Positions 25,869-38,891 of a stretch of 64,000 nucleotides of DNA are shown piece after piece; the stretch's first letter is position 1, and each line of letters opens with the position of its first letter. Source of the DNA: Bactericera cockerelli (taxonomy: Eukaryota > Arthropoda > Insecta > Hemiptera > Triozidae); NCBI GenBank assembly GCA_024516035.1, contig CM044964.1, forward strand, positions 24,249,956 through 24,313,955, read 5' to 3'. The notes below the pieces were generated by a model. It worked only from the letters and a program-made list of their open reading frames with translations. It did not search any database and was not told where the DNA came from. The position numbers and the translations under genes were made by a program.

Positions 25869-28800
25869 CCCGATGTTGATCATCGCCAGCTACGAGCTGT
25901 TGGACTACGGCCCCATCTGTCTCACCCAGGCTGACACCCCCTGGCGCGTCTTCTTCTTCGCCACCTCCATCGTGGTCTTCTACGTCATCCCCTGCGTCAT
26001 CCTCATCATCCTCTACTCCATGATCTCCAAGAACCTCATGAAACCCACCCCCGGACTTGTGCAGACATCCTCCGCGTCGCTCCGCTATCGCAAACAGGTC
26101 ATTCTCATGTTGGGAACCGTCGTCATCAGCTTCTTCGTCTTGCTCCTGCCATTCCGCTTGATCACTCTCTTCATCATTTTTGTCCCGACCGAGATCTTTA
26201 TGAACTGGTTTGTCAAAAACTACAACGTCTATCTCGTCATTCTCTATTCCTCCCGCATACTGATCTATCTCAACTCCGCCATCAATCCCATTCTCTACAA
26301 CCTCATGTCGAGCAAGTTTCGCACGGGCTTTTACAAGTTGTTCATGATTAACAACCGGTTCCTGTGCGCTTCCCTGTTCTGCACTCAGAGCGTGAGTCGG
26401 AGGAACACGATGACCAGCTCTCTGGTAACGACAACGACGACCAATGTGACGTCATCCAGCGTGATCAAACACCAGTACTCGATCTCAAGCGTGCATTCGA
26501 CTCAGTCCCATAGTGTTTCAGCAAGAAAACATGCCAGGCATAGTGTTGTAAAGACTTCTTCCAATAGAGTTTGCACGGATGATAAACTGGATGGAAGCAA
26601 AAGACATCACTGTCACTATTGTAGCAAGCAGATTCATGTTAATATTGAAGATTTGACTAAAGATTCAGAAGATGATGTGGACTGCAGTAGATTTGTGAAA
26701 AATGGAAAACGGGAATGTGATATTGCAAGGGAAAGTTGTTCGAGCGGTGATGATGAAATTATGAACCATTTGACACCGAACCATTTGTTTGAATCTTTTG
26801 AAGAGACTAGCCCGTCAAGTGGGAAAAGAGCGATAGCTTACCCAAATTGTCCTGTTTGTAAAATATTCAATAAGTTTGTAAATGTAAATAGTACGTGTGA
26901 GTTTATTGCTAGAAAGAAGTGCTCAGAACATGAACATGATGAAGCTGTGAAATGTAAAAGAAGTTCAAACATACTAAGTGTTAATTTAGAAACTCCATCG
27001 CTTCTCGATAACAATGAAGAAAGGAGTGATCAATTGAAAAATCTTGACGTTCGCGTTGGTGAAAGTTCTATAAATATACTCTTAAATGACAAAGTAGATC
27101 AAAATAATGTACATATCGATAGGATGAATGTAGATGTAAATAATTCACAACCAATTTTAAGAACAAGGCTTATGAAAGTTAGTATAGCTAAATCTGAAAT
27201 ACATGACATCAATCCATCAGACTTTGACCAAATATCAAAGAAATCTGTATCATGTAAGAACGACAAGAAAATACTTAGACGACGCTCAACATATGATTTG
27301 TTTGTAGATAAAATATGTAGCAAAAAGTTGAAGGGAATGACAAATAATTCAGGAGAGCACAGTGATTATTACCTGTATCAGAACTTTTCTAAACTTGGTG
27401 TTGAAAAAGTCAAACCACTGAAAGCTGTAAGCTTGGACAATGATAACCAAGTGGTCAATACTCATAAAATCTGTAAGGAAATGTCGGAAGAAAAATTTGT
27501 TAAGATTCACAATAGGAATAAATCAATTGATGAAGAGTTTTATACAAATTTTCAACAAAATACTCATAAAACCCAAGACCATGACTTAATCAATCACAAC
27601 CAATGTAAACAGCCTTCAGAAAGGGACATGTATCTCTATAAAAAGGATATCAATAACTATGTTAACTTTGAATTAATTAATCAAGGGCTCTTAGATAAAT
27701 TGAAACAAAAAAATATTGGACACTCTGTGTCTTTACATGATAGCTTTAGGAGTCAAAATGGAACGTGCTACAGCTGTCTTGAATATCCTTGTTCTTGTCA
27801 AACAGAAATTGAAAAATGGAAGAGTAAAAATGAAGCAAATAAACAAACATATGCCGGTAGAATTCTAAATTTTAAAACCCAACGTCAATCAATAGACCTG
27901 GATGACATTGATAAAACATATTTTGATGAAATAGAAATACCAGAGGAAAAATATGACCAGAGAAAACCATCACAAATTGAGTCTAAAAATTATTATATCC
28001 TAAAGAACGGTCAAACATATCATAAAACGGATTTCCAAGAAATTCGAAGAGACACCAATGTACGAAATTCAAAAAGTGATGAAAAACTCGATAAACTTCA
28101 AAACCAAACTATAACATTAGGAGAAACAAACGGTATAGATAATCTCAGCCGATTCAGAAATCAACTTGAAACATTAGAAACAAAGAATAAAGTTCAAGAA
28201 AACGATAATGTGGACCGTCAAGTCTATTTTTCCTCCCACAACACAACTGCTCAAATATGTTCAAAGTGCTCAAACAAGAATAAAAAAATAATAAGGCGGA
28301 AATCGTTCGACCTCAGCATGTACAACAGCAGAAAAAAACTACAGTACGAAAAATATTCCCAGTTGGGACAAGCAAAACAAGATGACGTGACTCGTAGGAA
28401 ATCCTGCGATTTTGAACAGATCGTCCAAGAGAACTGTCACCAGAAAAGAATAGACAATTTTCATGCAATGTCATCATCGAAGAAACGAGCATCAAGGTCC
28501 TGGTCCAACGAATCACTAGCTGACAGAGACCTTTGCAGCATTTTTGAAAACCCCATGACTGCATATCATTCGCTTCATGAAGAAAGACTTGAAATGTTAC
28601 AGGGACTAAACGGTAGATCAAATAGTGTAACCAAAGACATCGCTGATCTAGTGGACTTTAGAATAATTGGAAACAGGGATTCTGACAAATTTGATCGCGC
28701 AAATTCACCTAACAATGACCCAGTGGATTACAAAATTGGAAAATGGGATTCCAAACCTAATAGACCAATAGATAATCCGAGTTTCTTTGGTTTCAAAGAA

Positions 28801-29031
28801 CCTGATATACATATTTGGTCGAGTAAATCTCACGACGAAGAAATCCATTCAAGCTCGATCCAACAGAAAACAATAGAGGATGCTTTCGAAATCAAAAGTT
28901 CATCGAGTAGGATACCAGGTCTGTCCAAAGGATCAAAAAGAAAGCTCTATCATAGTCGATCATTCCATTCCGGCGCTGTTGAGGATACAGGGATTCAAGG
29001 ACGATACAAAAGGAGGTTAGACGATGAATAG
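25869..29031 (+). CDS. ETHR: ETHR-like GPCR, alternative terminal exon 2 (TM5-TM7 plus giant C-tail)
   Basis: Partial CDS: second terminal coding exon, homologous to 13324-16276 and in the same splice phase (AG at 25867-25868, one base completing a codon, then Pro). The frame from Met 25873 is 1052 residues. Loop-2 Cys16 is in ICLTQA; TM5 about 27-52; TM6 about 75-104 with VLLLPFR; TM7 about 118-142 with N-P-I-L-Y at 138-142; then SSKFRTGF. The tail (about 900 residues) repeats the CxxC theme (247/250, 326/329 and later pairs) and has three basic-Ser motifs: RRRSTYDL near 469, RRKSFDL near 808, RRKSCDF near 841. Known ETHR genes make two isoforms by choosing between two 3' exons encoding the later TM segments, which fits this pair; a tandem duplicate gene is the alternative. 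No TM1-TM4 exon was seen between the pair. The stop is 28 bp before a SINE. Confidence 0.8.
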
Positions 29032-29059
29032 TAAATTCATCGTTTGTCTGCTTAAGTCT

Positions 29060-29272
29060 GTCCCGGTAGCTCAGTGGTAAAGGCGGCACTCTGTGAATCC
29101 ACAGGTTATAGAGGTCGTGGGTTCGAAACCCAGCCGGGACATGACAAGTTACCCTCCCATTTGGGATTTTTACCACATAATAATATGTCTTGGGCTTACT
29201 GCTGGAATAATGGGACTTTAATAGTCCTTATCGGGCAGTATAAATAAGGCGATATTATTATTATTATTATCG
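29060..29272 (+). mobile_element. SINE-A, full length, 28 bp after an ETHR exon stop
   Basis: Complete head (81-nt tRNA-like part, 7/7 acceptor-type pairing), body and (ATT)n tail. Its position would place it in the 3' UTR of exon 25869-29031. Confidence 0.92.
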
Positions 29273-29594
29273 TTTTAGATTAGTTAAAGAAGAAGATCAA
29301 AAATTAGCATATACCTAGTCTCTCAAATTTACAGTTAGGTAATGGATTCTTTTACATTCAGACGAAGTGAGCTGAGAATGGGTATGATGAAAATGTAAAC
29401 ATCTCATTTGTCTGCTTAATTATTAGCTTCTACTGCCCTGGAATACCCTGACCTACTGGTTGTCTTTCTTGGCACAATATTTTGTTTTATTATTATTATT
29501 TTAAATAATTAACTCACCAATTAAGCTCCCACTATTTTTTTTTTTTTTTTTTTTTTTCAAAAAAGTTTTACTTATATTTTGTAATAATAATAAT

Positions 29595-29680
29595 ATATCA
29601 TTTGTTTTATTTTTCTTTTTTGTATACAGAGGACCCATCCTGAGCCTTTTTTATTTGGCTTCTAAGATCTAATTTTGTAT
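29595..29680 (+). repeat. Dispersed GTATACAGAGGACCCATCC repeat
   Basis: Also present at about 56055-56135 and 56565-56640; ends in CATTTGGCTTCTAAGAT-like sequence. Origin unknown. Confidence 0.7.
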
Positions 29681-29847
29681 TTTTAACTATCGCATACTAT
29701 GCCAACCAACTATTGTAAAATCATAGTACAAATAAATGAGATTATTAATAACAAAGTACAAGTAGAAGTAAGCAAAGAGTTAAGTGTCCACATGTAGTTC
29801 ATTCCTTTTGCTGCGTTTGTCTGAAAGTAAACACCATATAGAAACAC

Positions 29848-30046
29848 AATAATAAAACTCCTCAGTAGAAGGTAACTACCAGGAACGAGGTTATTATTAT
29901 TATTATTATTATTCAATACTAAACACTTTATTCGATATATAAAGACATAATATGTACAGTACAAATAATTATTTCAACAATGAACCCCTACGTTACCTGG
30001 ATTACCAGACTAGCGCATTAACCACTTGACTACCAGTGCACGTTAA
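29848..30046 (-). mobile_element. SINE-B, internally rearranged
   Basis: Tail piece CTCAGTAGAAGGTAACTACC and head piece TTACCTGGATTACCAGACTA are separated by a (TTA)n run and unrelated AT-rich DNA. Confidence 0.65.
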
Positions 30047-30049
30047 AGT

Positions 30050-30845
30050 AAAGTAAGAGCTAAAAAGTTGACCAATATTTCTTACAAACTGTGCATCTAA
30101 ACGTAGACATGGGGATGTTTTTTTCTTGACGTACACTAAACTGCTTGATCTCACGATAAACAAAGTTTAAATTAGGTATTAATTAAGCACATTTTTCTCA
30201 AAAAGTTAACCTCTATGAGCATTGTAATAGGTTTAGTTTATACTTTTCTGTTTATACTGATAGTATTCCTGTGAAAAATCTTGTTGATATTTCAGTTCAG
30301 TTTATTTTCAATGGGTATTTTTATATATTTTTTTTATCTATTAAATCTAAGAACATTATTTGTACACGCGCTTTTATGACTACAATGTTCACTTATCAAG
30401 TATTTATGGTCTATTATTTTCTTCATACCAATATTTTTTCCCATTTTTCACAGATTTATTAAGAAAAGCTCCTCGTTTAAGAAGTTTTTCTCATGTAATG
30501 CTCGAATAAGCTGAAATACGATAAGAATCTTTTTTTATATACTGCCAAAATATGTAATTTATGTATATACATAGATATAAATACTAGATTAATATTTTTA
30601 AAAAATTCCAAGGGTATGAACTGTTCACTATAGAGACATATAAATGTTGGTAAAGAATACGTAGTATAAATTGTTTGGTATCTCGAAGAAGGACTCTGAA
30701 AGAAAGTCGCACTGATGAGGGGTTTAAACAACTGATAGAATTAGTCTGACTGATGAACCAGGCTCTTGATCGTTCCAGAAATCTTTCTTACCCTTATAAT
30801 CCCCAAATTTCCCTTTCAACCATCACACAAATCATCACACACACA
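30050..30845. other. AT-rich spacer, nothing recognised
   Basis: No coding or repeat family signal apart from short AT runs. Confidence 0.45.
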
Positions 30846-30847
30846 CA

Positions 30848-31088
30848 ATATTAACACTCTTTAGTGGAAGGTAACCACCAGGCGAGATTAATGCTTAAAG
30901 CATTTTCTACCACCTTACCCTCAAAGTTATTTATTTATTAAATAAATAAATAAAAAAAAGTCTTATTATTATGTCTTCATAAACTCAAATTAATGAGGAA
31001 AAATTCACGCTTAGGGTGGGATTCGAACCAACGGATCTCTACGCTACCTGGAACACCAGACTAGAGCGTTAACCACTTGACTACCAGT
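30848..31088 (-). mobile_element. SINE-B, full length
   Basis: AACACTCTTTAGTGGAAGGT tail, ATTCGAACCAACGGATCTCT B box, AACCACTTGACTACCAG head; internal TTTATTTATTAAATAAATAA insertion near 30930. Confidence 0.88.
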
Positions 31089-31414
31089 TTTTATCAGACT
31101 CTGATTGGTTCATTTCAATGAATTAACCAATCAGAGTGCGTTGAGTGACTGTTGAAAGGGAGATTTGGGGATAATGAGGGTGAGAGTGGTTTTTGGAACA
31201 AGGGCCAGCAGTCTGGTTAGATGATAATAATCAGGGAGTACCTAGACCAGCAGTTTTGTCTGTAGGATTTTCAAGGGGGAACAATATTATTGTTGATTTT
31301 GGAGCCAATTTGTTGGCAAAACTGTACTTAGAATTAGAAGAGTATCATCCTATTCTACTACGACTACTATAGTAGAGCTCAGGCCAGAAATACAAGAAAG
31401 TTTCACCCATAATT

Positions 31415-31585
31415 ATTTTTATTATGAAACTCTTTATTAGAAGAACATATTATATACAAACAAACAATGGTAAAATTAAAATACAAAATTGACAATATAA
31501 ATATTAACAGAAAAAAATACATACATGTCCTAACTAAAGGGCGGGGTTATTGCCTATGGCAATCTCTTCCACCCAACACTTACCA
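31415..31585 (-). repeat. Dispersed repeat K, copy 6
   Basis: GAAACTCTTTATTAGAAGAA at left, GGCAATCTCTTCCACCCAAC at right. Confidence 0.8.
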
Positions 31586-31999
31586 CAAGGCTCTATTATG
31601 GGTCGAAAAGACACATTTGTGTTGTTTTTTTCATTTTGTCCTGCGAATGGAGGGTAACATCCCTGTCATAATATGACCTTGCGGACGAAAGCGACGTTAA
31701 GAAAAGACACATTTTGCTTTGTTTTTAGCTTCAATAAAATATTGTTGTTTTTCTTTAAGAAAAATTATTCCACTATACTAGAAACTATACGATTTTGTGT
31801 TACTTTTAAGCCGAATAAAATTATATTTATCACCTTGAATCGATGTTTTATATTAAATTATTCTACTCTATATATTATTTGTAACTTTTTGTGTTTTTTA
31901 TTCATCATTTAAGATTGCAGGTTTTGTAAATAAATTAAATTAAATTTATTGAGTAGCACATAATTACAGGACCTTAATAATTAATCTTTAATATTCCAA

Positions 32000-32195
32000 A
32001 GCTCTCATGATGTATTTCACCACAAGTCGCTGCTCACATCAAAGCAGTTAGGTACTCATTTTTCCTCACGAAATATGCGTGAGTACAGAGCCAAAGTCTG
32101 TACTTTAATATCCAACCCCACTGAAATACAAACCCGAATCTCCTAAGTGCACATCGAGAATTCTGCCCACTCAGGCACAATCATTACAGTTTAAT
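32000..32195 (-). mobile_element. SINE-C, old copy
   Basis: TTCACCACAAGTCG end, TACTCATTTTTCCTCACGAA body, degenerate head near 32150-32190. Confidence 0.65.
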
Positions 32196-32208
32196 AGTCT
32201 TTATCTGG

Positions 32209-32335
32209 AAGCCAGCTTCCGTGGCGTAACGCTTGTGACTACTGCCCGTATTCCAAAGATTTCGATTCCCGGTTGGAGCAGAATTTTCGATCGGAAAATT
32301 CTGTCCTCTCCCAACATGTGAGGCTGGCATCACAG
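32209..32335 (+). mobile_element. SINE-D head part
   Basis: CAGCTTCCGTGGCGTAACGC ... ATTTCGATTCCCGGTTGGAG ... CTGTCCTCTCCCAACATGTG, then breaks off. Confidence 0.8.
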
Positions 32336-32995
32336 ACAGACAGATGGACGGACGCACGGACCAATGGCTGAAAACAACTTTTTTGCTAAAGTTCCCTTTT
32401 TTGAAACCCTCACAATCCACGCTAACCCTGAACATATGAAAAAGTACTTTGGTAGCAAATAGAACAGACAGGTTGTGTGAAAATCTGCAATATTTTCTCT
32501 AAAGTGATTTTACCAGAATAGGTTGGACAAGAAAACATATATCATCGCGTTCGCAATGCAAAACCTCACAAGTTAAATAAAAAACCCATTGTTGAAACAG
32601 GTGTTGTATGATCATTGCACGGTGGATGAACTGTATAAAAAACAGCGGATCTCGAGAAAAGATCCATTTGTGAAGAACATCGATCACAATTTTGCGAAAA
32701 CTGTTAATATTATAAATAAATGCCATTAGTGGTAATTTTACCATTTTAATTTTATAATAAAATATTTTTCGTCTAAATGAATTGACCCAAACTGCATTAA
32801 TCTCGTAATTAAGCTTTTATGAAGTAGGGTAGTGGGGCCGAATAGAGGACACCGTTTAAAATTCTTGAATGAATTTAGAATTGTGAATTACCTTCACATA
32901 CCGTCCGTCGGCTTAGGATCAGGTGTCCTATAGCTCTGACGCTTTGACGCAGGTCCTTCTACATAGTATTGACATTGCATCTAATTCCAGCTATA

Positions 32996-35900
32996 ATGTC
33001 TCACACTACCGGGTGGTTCATCGCTGTTCTGTGCCTCGTCCTAACAGGTAAGTCAAACCAGATTTTACTTTGTAATTACATCTATTTATTACATTGAATT
33101 ATTACAAATTTTAATAATAGAATGTTACCCTTTCTCAAAGTTGAAAAATACCGTTCTGAGAAAGCGGAAATAAATTCTGGTATTTTTCAGGTTTTTCTAC
33201 CCTCCTGAGACCTGGGCATGTTTTCCCGAAAGTACTGATTTAGACCTGGATGTACTGTTAAAAGTACATAAGACAGATACTGCTTGAGTCCTCGGCATGT
33301 ATTCCAGAAAGTACTGATTAAGACCTGGTATACTTTTAAAAGTACATGGAATTTAAAAAATTCCCGACGGTTTTTGAGAGAAGATAGTAGTGTGAAGTGA
33401 AGTTGTCTTATGTACTTTTAAAAGCACATTCAGGTCTCAGGAGGCTACTCAGAAACGTCATCGGCTCAGAATTCAAGGCTACAAAATCTTCCGATGCCGG
33501 CGTCGATGGCGCGTTGAATGCAACGGTTCTTTTGGGATCACCGAAGTTAAGCAATGTCCAGCGAGGTGAAGACTTCGTGATGCTGGCATTCCGGCTCCAC
33601 CCAGGCTGGGTGAGGGTAATGTGGGTAGCAGGTTTGTGAGTTTCCTGCGAATGGAGCCTAACACCGCGGTCGTGATATGACCATGCAGTTGAAAACGACG
33701 TCAAAGCAAAAAATAAATTAAAAATAATACGACCGTTTTTTACGCCTGGTGGTTACCTTCAACTAAAGAGGAATAAAATTTCCATTATTAGGTTTTATTT
33801 ATTTAAAATACAAATTTGTTTAACTCATAGATAAAACACCTCCCGCATATATTATATCTGCTGTCCTCTTCATTGTTCCAAACACACTCGCTGCATTTCC
33901 AACCTGAACAGCCAAACTTATTCTTTGCATTAGGTAGGCTTTTGCTCTCTTCTCTCCTGTCACACATGCTATCCGCTCTCCCAACTCTTTTAAAAACTTC
34001 AATTCCATCTTTGCAAATTGGCCCCATAGTTTCAATAGCAACAGGTACAAAGTGATAATCTCTTGCAATATTTTGTTTGTATTAATTTGTCAAGTTTTTT
34101 TTTTCCTGTTATTTTTTTTTTTAAGCTTTATTAGGAGGACAAAGTACAATGGTAACAGTATAAAATTAAGAAAAGAAAAAAACAAACAAATGACAAAATA
34201 AATAAGTAAAAAAGAAAATAACAATAATGTCCTACCTAAAGGGCGGGGTTATTGCCTGTGGCAATCTCTTCCACCCAACCTTTTTTTTCTATTTTTCCTG
34301 CTATTTCAACTAAAGAGTATTACTATTCAATTCAATTCTTCACAGGTAACTCTTTGGCTGACAACTAAAGAGTATTATTATTCAATTCAATTCTTCACAG
34401 GTAACTCTTTGGCTGACAAATAAAGAGTAATATTATTCAATTCAATTCTTCACAGGTGACTCTTTGGCCGACAACTATCCGTCTACCGCGAACACCAAGA
34501 AGCCCTGTGCCCGACGCAAGAACACCATGATGGTCCAGGGACCTCTGTGCCAGTGGGACAACAACACCAACAGCTACTCGCCAGACTCTGTGGCGCTCTG
34601 CGGGGGGGACTACTATTCCGCCAAACGGGAGTGTCCCGAGTTCAACCAAGCCAGCTGCGAAAAGTGAGATTTTTTCGGAATTAATAGAGTAAAAAAGAAA
34701 TAGAGGAAATGTAAACAAATAAGATTTTTTTTCTGCTCCACATAGGAAAATAAACACATGATTATACTGTTGATATAACAATCTATATTAATTAGAATAT
34801 TATACTATAAAGCATGAAAATGCTCAAAAAGGGGCCCTGAGGTAATGTTACAAAACGGTTCCAGGGCCATCAAAATAAAGATCAGGAGGGGTTTTTTGGA
34901 GGGTAAAAACTCTTTCTTATATCCAGGCTCCACTGTACTTATGTATCTCCCTGTTCCTCTCAGGTACAAAGATATTCACTGCTGTAGACTCAGGTACAAG
35001 ACAACATGGAACACATGGATGTAATTCTCTTATATCCAGGCTCAACTGTACTTATGTATCTCCCTGTTCCTCTCAGGTACAAAGATATTCACTGCTGCAG
35101 ACTCAGGTACAAGACAGCATGGAACACCTGGATGTAATTCTCTTATATCCAGGCTCCACTGTACTTATGTATCTCCCTGTTCCTCTCAGGTACAAAGATA
35201 TTCACTGCTGCAGACTCAGGTACAAGACAAGATGGAACACGTGGATGTAATTCTCTTATATCCAGGCCCCACTGTACTTATGTACAGGGTGGGGCAAAAG
35301 TCTGGAAACCCCTGAATAACTTTCGAATGCCTTCTTCGGTAAACTTAAAATTTTGTACGGTAAACCGAGCTAATAAGACCTTCTTTTAGAGTGGGGTCGA
35401 TTTTTGTTACCGGCCCCCATGTCGGGGCCAGGGGGGCCATCTTCATTTTTTTAAATACGAACCCCCACCTTGCGATACATTTTTGGAAAAGTCTTCAAAT
35501 AAGAAATACATTGGTGCAAATTTTATTTTTTTAATATTATTTTTTTGCAAATGGCGTCCAACTTTGTGTATGCAGTAAAGTCTGGAAACCACTGAATATC
35601 TTTCGAAAAGACTTTCTCAGTAAATTTAAATTTGTGTACGGTAATCCTTGGTAATTAGACCTTTTATTAGAATTGGACCGATTTTTTTTTACTGGCCTCC
35701 ATGTCGGGGCCAGGGAGGTCAACTTCATTCTTTAAATACGAAACCCCACCTTGCGATACATTTTTGGAAATGTCTAATTACCCCGACTTACCGTGCACAA
35801 TTTAAATTAACTGAGAAAGCCCTTTCAAAATATATTCAGGGGTTTCCAGACTTTACTGCAAACACAGAGTTGGACGCCATTTGCAAACAGTTTAATATTA

Positions 35901-38856
35901 AAAAAATAAAATTTGCACCAATGTATTTCTTATTTAAAGACCTTTCCAAAAATGTATCGCAAGGTGGGGGTTCGTATTTAAAAAAATGAAGATGGCCCCC
36001 CTGGCCCCGACATGGGGGCCGGTAACAAAAATCGACCCCACTCTAAAAGGAGGTCTTATTAGCCCGGTTTACCTTACAAAATTTTAATTTTACCGAAGAA
36101 GCCATTCGAAAGTTATTCAGGGGTTTCCAGACTTTTGCCCCACCCTGTATAGTATAGTATAGTAGTGCTTTATTTAGACTGTCGGCTCGAGACAAGAAGT
36201 CCCATTACGCTAACAGTTTCTCCCTGTATCTCTTATGTATCTCCCTGTTCCTCTCAGGTACAAAGATATTCACTGCTGTAGACTCAGGTACAAGACAACT
36301 TGGAACACCTGGATGGAAGTGTACTACGCGAACCAGTACAAGCCCGGGGACTATCTGAAACCCGAGGACAATGTCTATGATGTAATAGAGATCCACCGCA
36401 AGGTGGATGACGATCACGAGAAGGACTTTGGAAAAGTCAACCAGCCCGACTACCCAGACAACGGTGAGTCCCATTTTGTGTCATTATTCAACACTTTATG
36501 TATACTTATAAAAGAGAGTTTCACTCACTGACTGACTCACTCACTCACTCACTGATTTATCCCTGTTTCTCCGAACTGGTAAGTCCTAGGAAGCTGAAAT
36601 TTGGTAGGTAGCTTTGTCTTATATTCTAGATGTGCAATAAGACGGGATTTTTCGAAATTCCCACTACAACACCTGCCATTGGCGAAAAAGGATTTTTTGC
36701 TTTGCGGGCCATGCCTCGGCCCCCAAAAAGGGGACGACAGCCCTCTAGTCTCTATATTATAAATGAGAAATATTTACGGGCTTTGTGTGTCCAAATTGCA
36801 GGAAACATACAAACTCAAATTAAACTCACCCATCTTGAGTGGGGCCGGCAATAGCCAGCATGACGAGGGTACGAATTTTTTTTTTTTTTAATTGGGGTTT
36901 AACGTCGCTTTCAACTGCCATGGTCAATTGGTCATATCACGACGGGGGTTTTACCCTCCATTCGCAGGAAACTCACAAACCTGCTACTCACATTGACCTC
37001 ACCCAGCCTGAGTGGGGCCGGGAAAAGCCAGCGTCACGAGAGTTAGAATTTGAATGGTCACCCATCCAAGTCTTAACCTAGCTGGATGTCGCTTAACTTC
37101 GGTGTTCTGAAGGGAACCGGTGTATTCAACATGCCATCGACGCTGGCTTAGGTACGAATTTGAATGATGAAATATTGTGTCACTTCTCGCCCATCAGAGA
37201 GGAGGCATACAACGGGATGGGCAAGCTACATCACAGACCACAAGTGTTTACAGTAGCTCCTGTTTCATGACTACGAAATAAAAAAGGCTGTGAAACACTA
37301 AAAAAAAAAAAAAAAAAAATGTGGAAGTAGGGAGTGCCGGAACTAACCAGCTACTCCGATTAACCTCCCTCACCCAGACTGAGTGGGGCCGGAAATAGCC
37401 AGCATCACAAGGCGAGGGTTGGATTTTGAATGGTTTTAAGAATACATTTATTTGTTGTTGTTGTAACCAGTTGGCCTAAAGCTGGAGAGAGAGATGGTCT
37501 TCAGCCAACTTAATTTGAAAAGTTGGCTCGTCCTGAACCAAATATTTCTTTGTGCGATCAACTACCATTAGAAGCTTTTTTTTTTCTCAAGACATTAATC
37601 CCTTGCGGAACTGCAAACTAGCCTGACTTGTTAGGGTCGGCTAGTTTAGGCTAGTCTGTCCCGGTAGCTCAGTGGTAAAGGCGGCACTCTGTGAATCCAA
37701 AGGTTCCAGAGGTCGCGGGTTCGAAACACAGTCGGGGCATGACAAGTTATCCTCCCATTTGGGATTTTTACCACATAATATTATGTCTTGAGCTTACTGC
37801 TCGAATAATGGGACTTTAATATCAGGCCTTATCAGGCAGTATTAATAAGGCGATATTATTATTATTATTATTATCTATTTATAGTCCTCGAGCGAGACAC
37901 TACATATTATATTCCGGGGTTAAGTGGCAGAAAATGCCTAAGGCATTAAAAATTAATATTGATCTTTATTATTATTTTTTCGTTCTACATACTTCTAAGT
38001 TTTTTTTAATATTGTTATTAATTCTTTGTTGATGATTGTTTTGTAAAAATAAATAAAGTGTAAATAAATAAAATAAATATTCCCTTTGTTTCAGTTCTCG
38101 ACCCTCAGGGGGCACGCGGTCTGAAATGGATCGACGTGAAAAGCCCGAAGAAGCACAACTTCACCGCCAAAGGCCCATTCTGCAAGGGCATGATTCAGGA
38201 CGCGCGTTGCACCGACTTGGATGAGCCGGGCACCAGCTATCGCTACCTCCGCGACAACTACCCCGAAGGTAGGGATGCCAATATCGAATCACAATATCGA
38301 TATTTATGATATCGATATTATCGAAAGCAAAGTATCGATATCCGATATTTATCGAAACGAAAATATCGATATTCCGATATATCGAACTTCGATATTTTTA
38401 TTTATTTAATAATTTCATTAGAACAGATGGAGATATAAGTTTAGCTTAGGACTTAGGTGTAGGTACTGTAGGTGTCACGCTATTAATTAGTCTTAAGTGC
38501 ATTGTGTTGTAGGTTATAGGTACCTGTACCTATCATATTAATTATTATTTTATTAATGCAATTACCTATAAATCATACATTACAATATTTCAGAAAATTA
38601 ATACAAAGCAACTTAAGACACGTGTTTTGTTCTTATTGGAACTCATCAGTATTTACAGTATTAAATGATTTTAACCTACAAAACAAGCAAATTTAATCCA
38701 TTTGGTGTGGGTATTCGATAAGGATATTTTTTTTTCGATACTATCGATATTATTTTTTTTTGTTTATTTTATATACGGTATAATTGTCAGTTATTGCTGG
38801 GGATTATGGCTGTAGGTAGTAATACTTGCAACCTCATCTCCAGTGTAGACATATAT

Positions 38857-38891
<35 letters not shown>

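Noticed and set aside
29060..29140. Possible functional tRNA gene
   Set aside because: Head has A and B boxes and acceptor pairing, but it continues into a repeated body and tail found at many loci and lacks a normal anticodon arm; it is a SINE head.
33397..33704. Open frames of 80-98 codons on both strands
   Set aside because: They lie entirely in a 5S-derived SINE.
36872..37150. Possible 5S rRNA gene
   Set aside because: Only the promoter-proximal 5S features are kept and they are joined to a SINE body; SINE3-type element rather than a gene.
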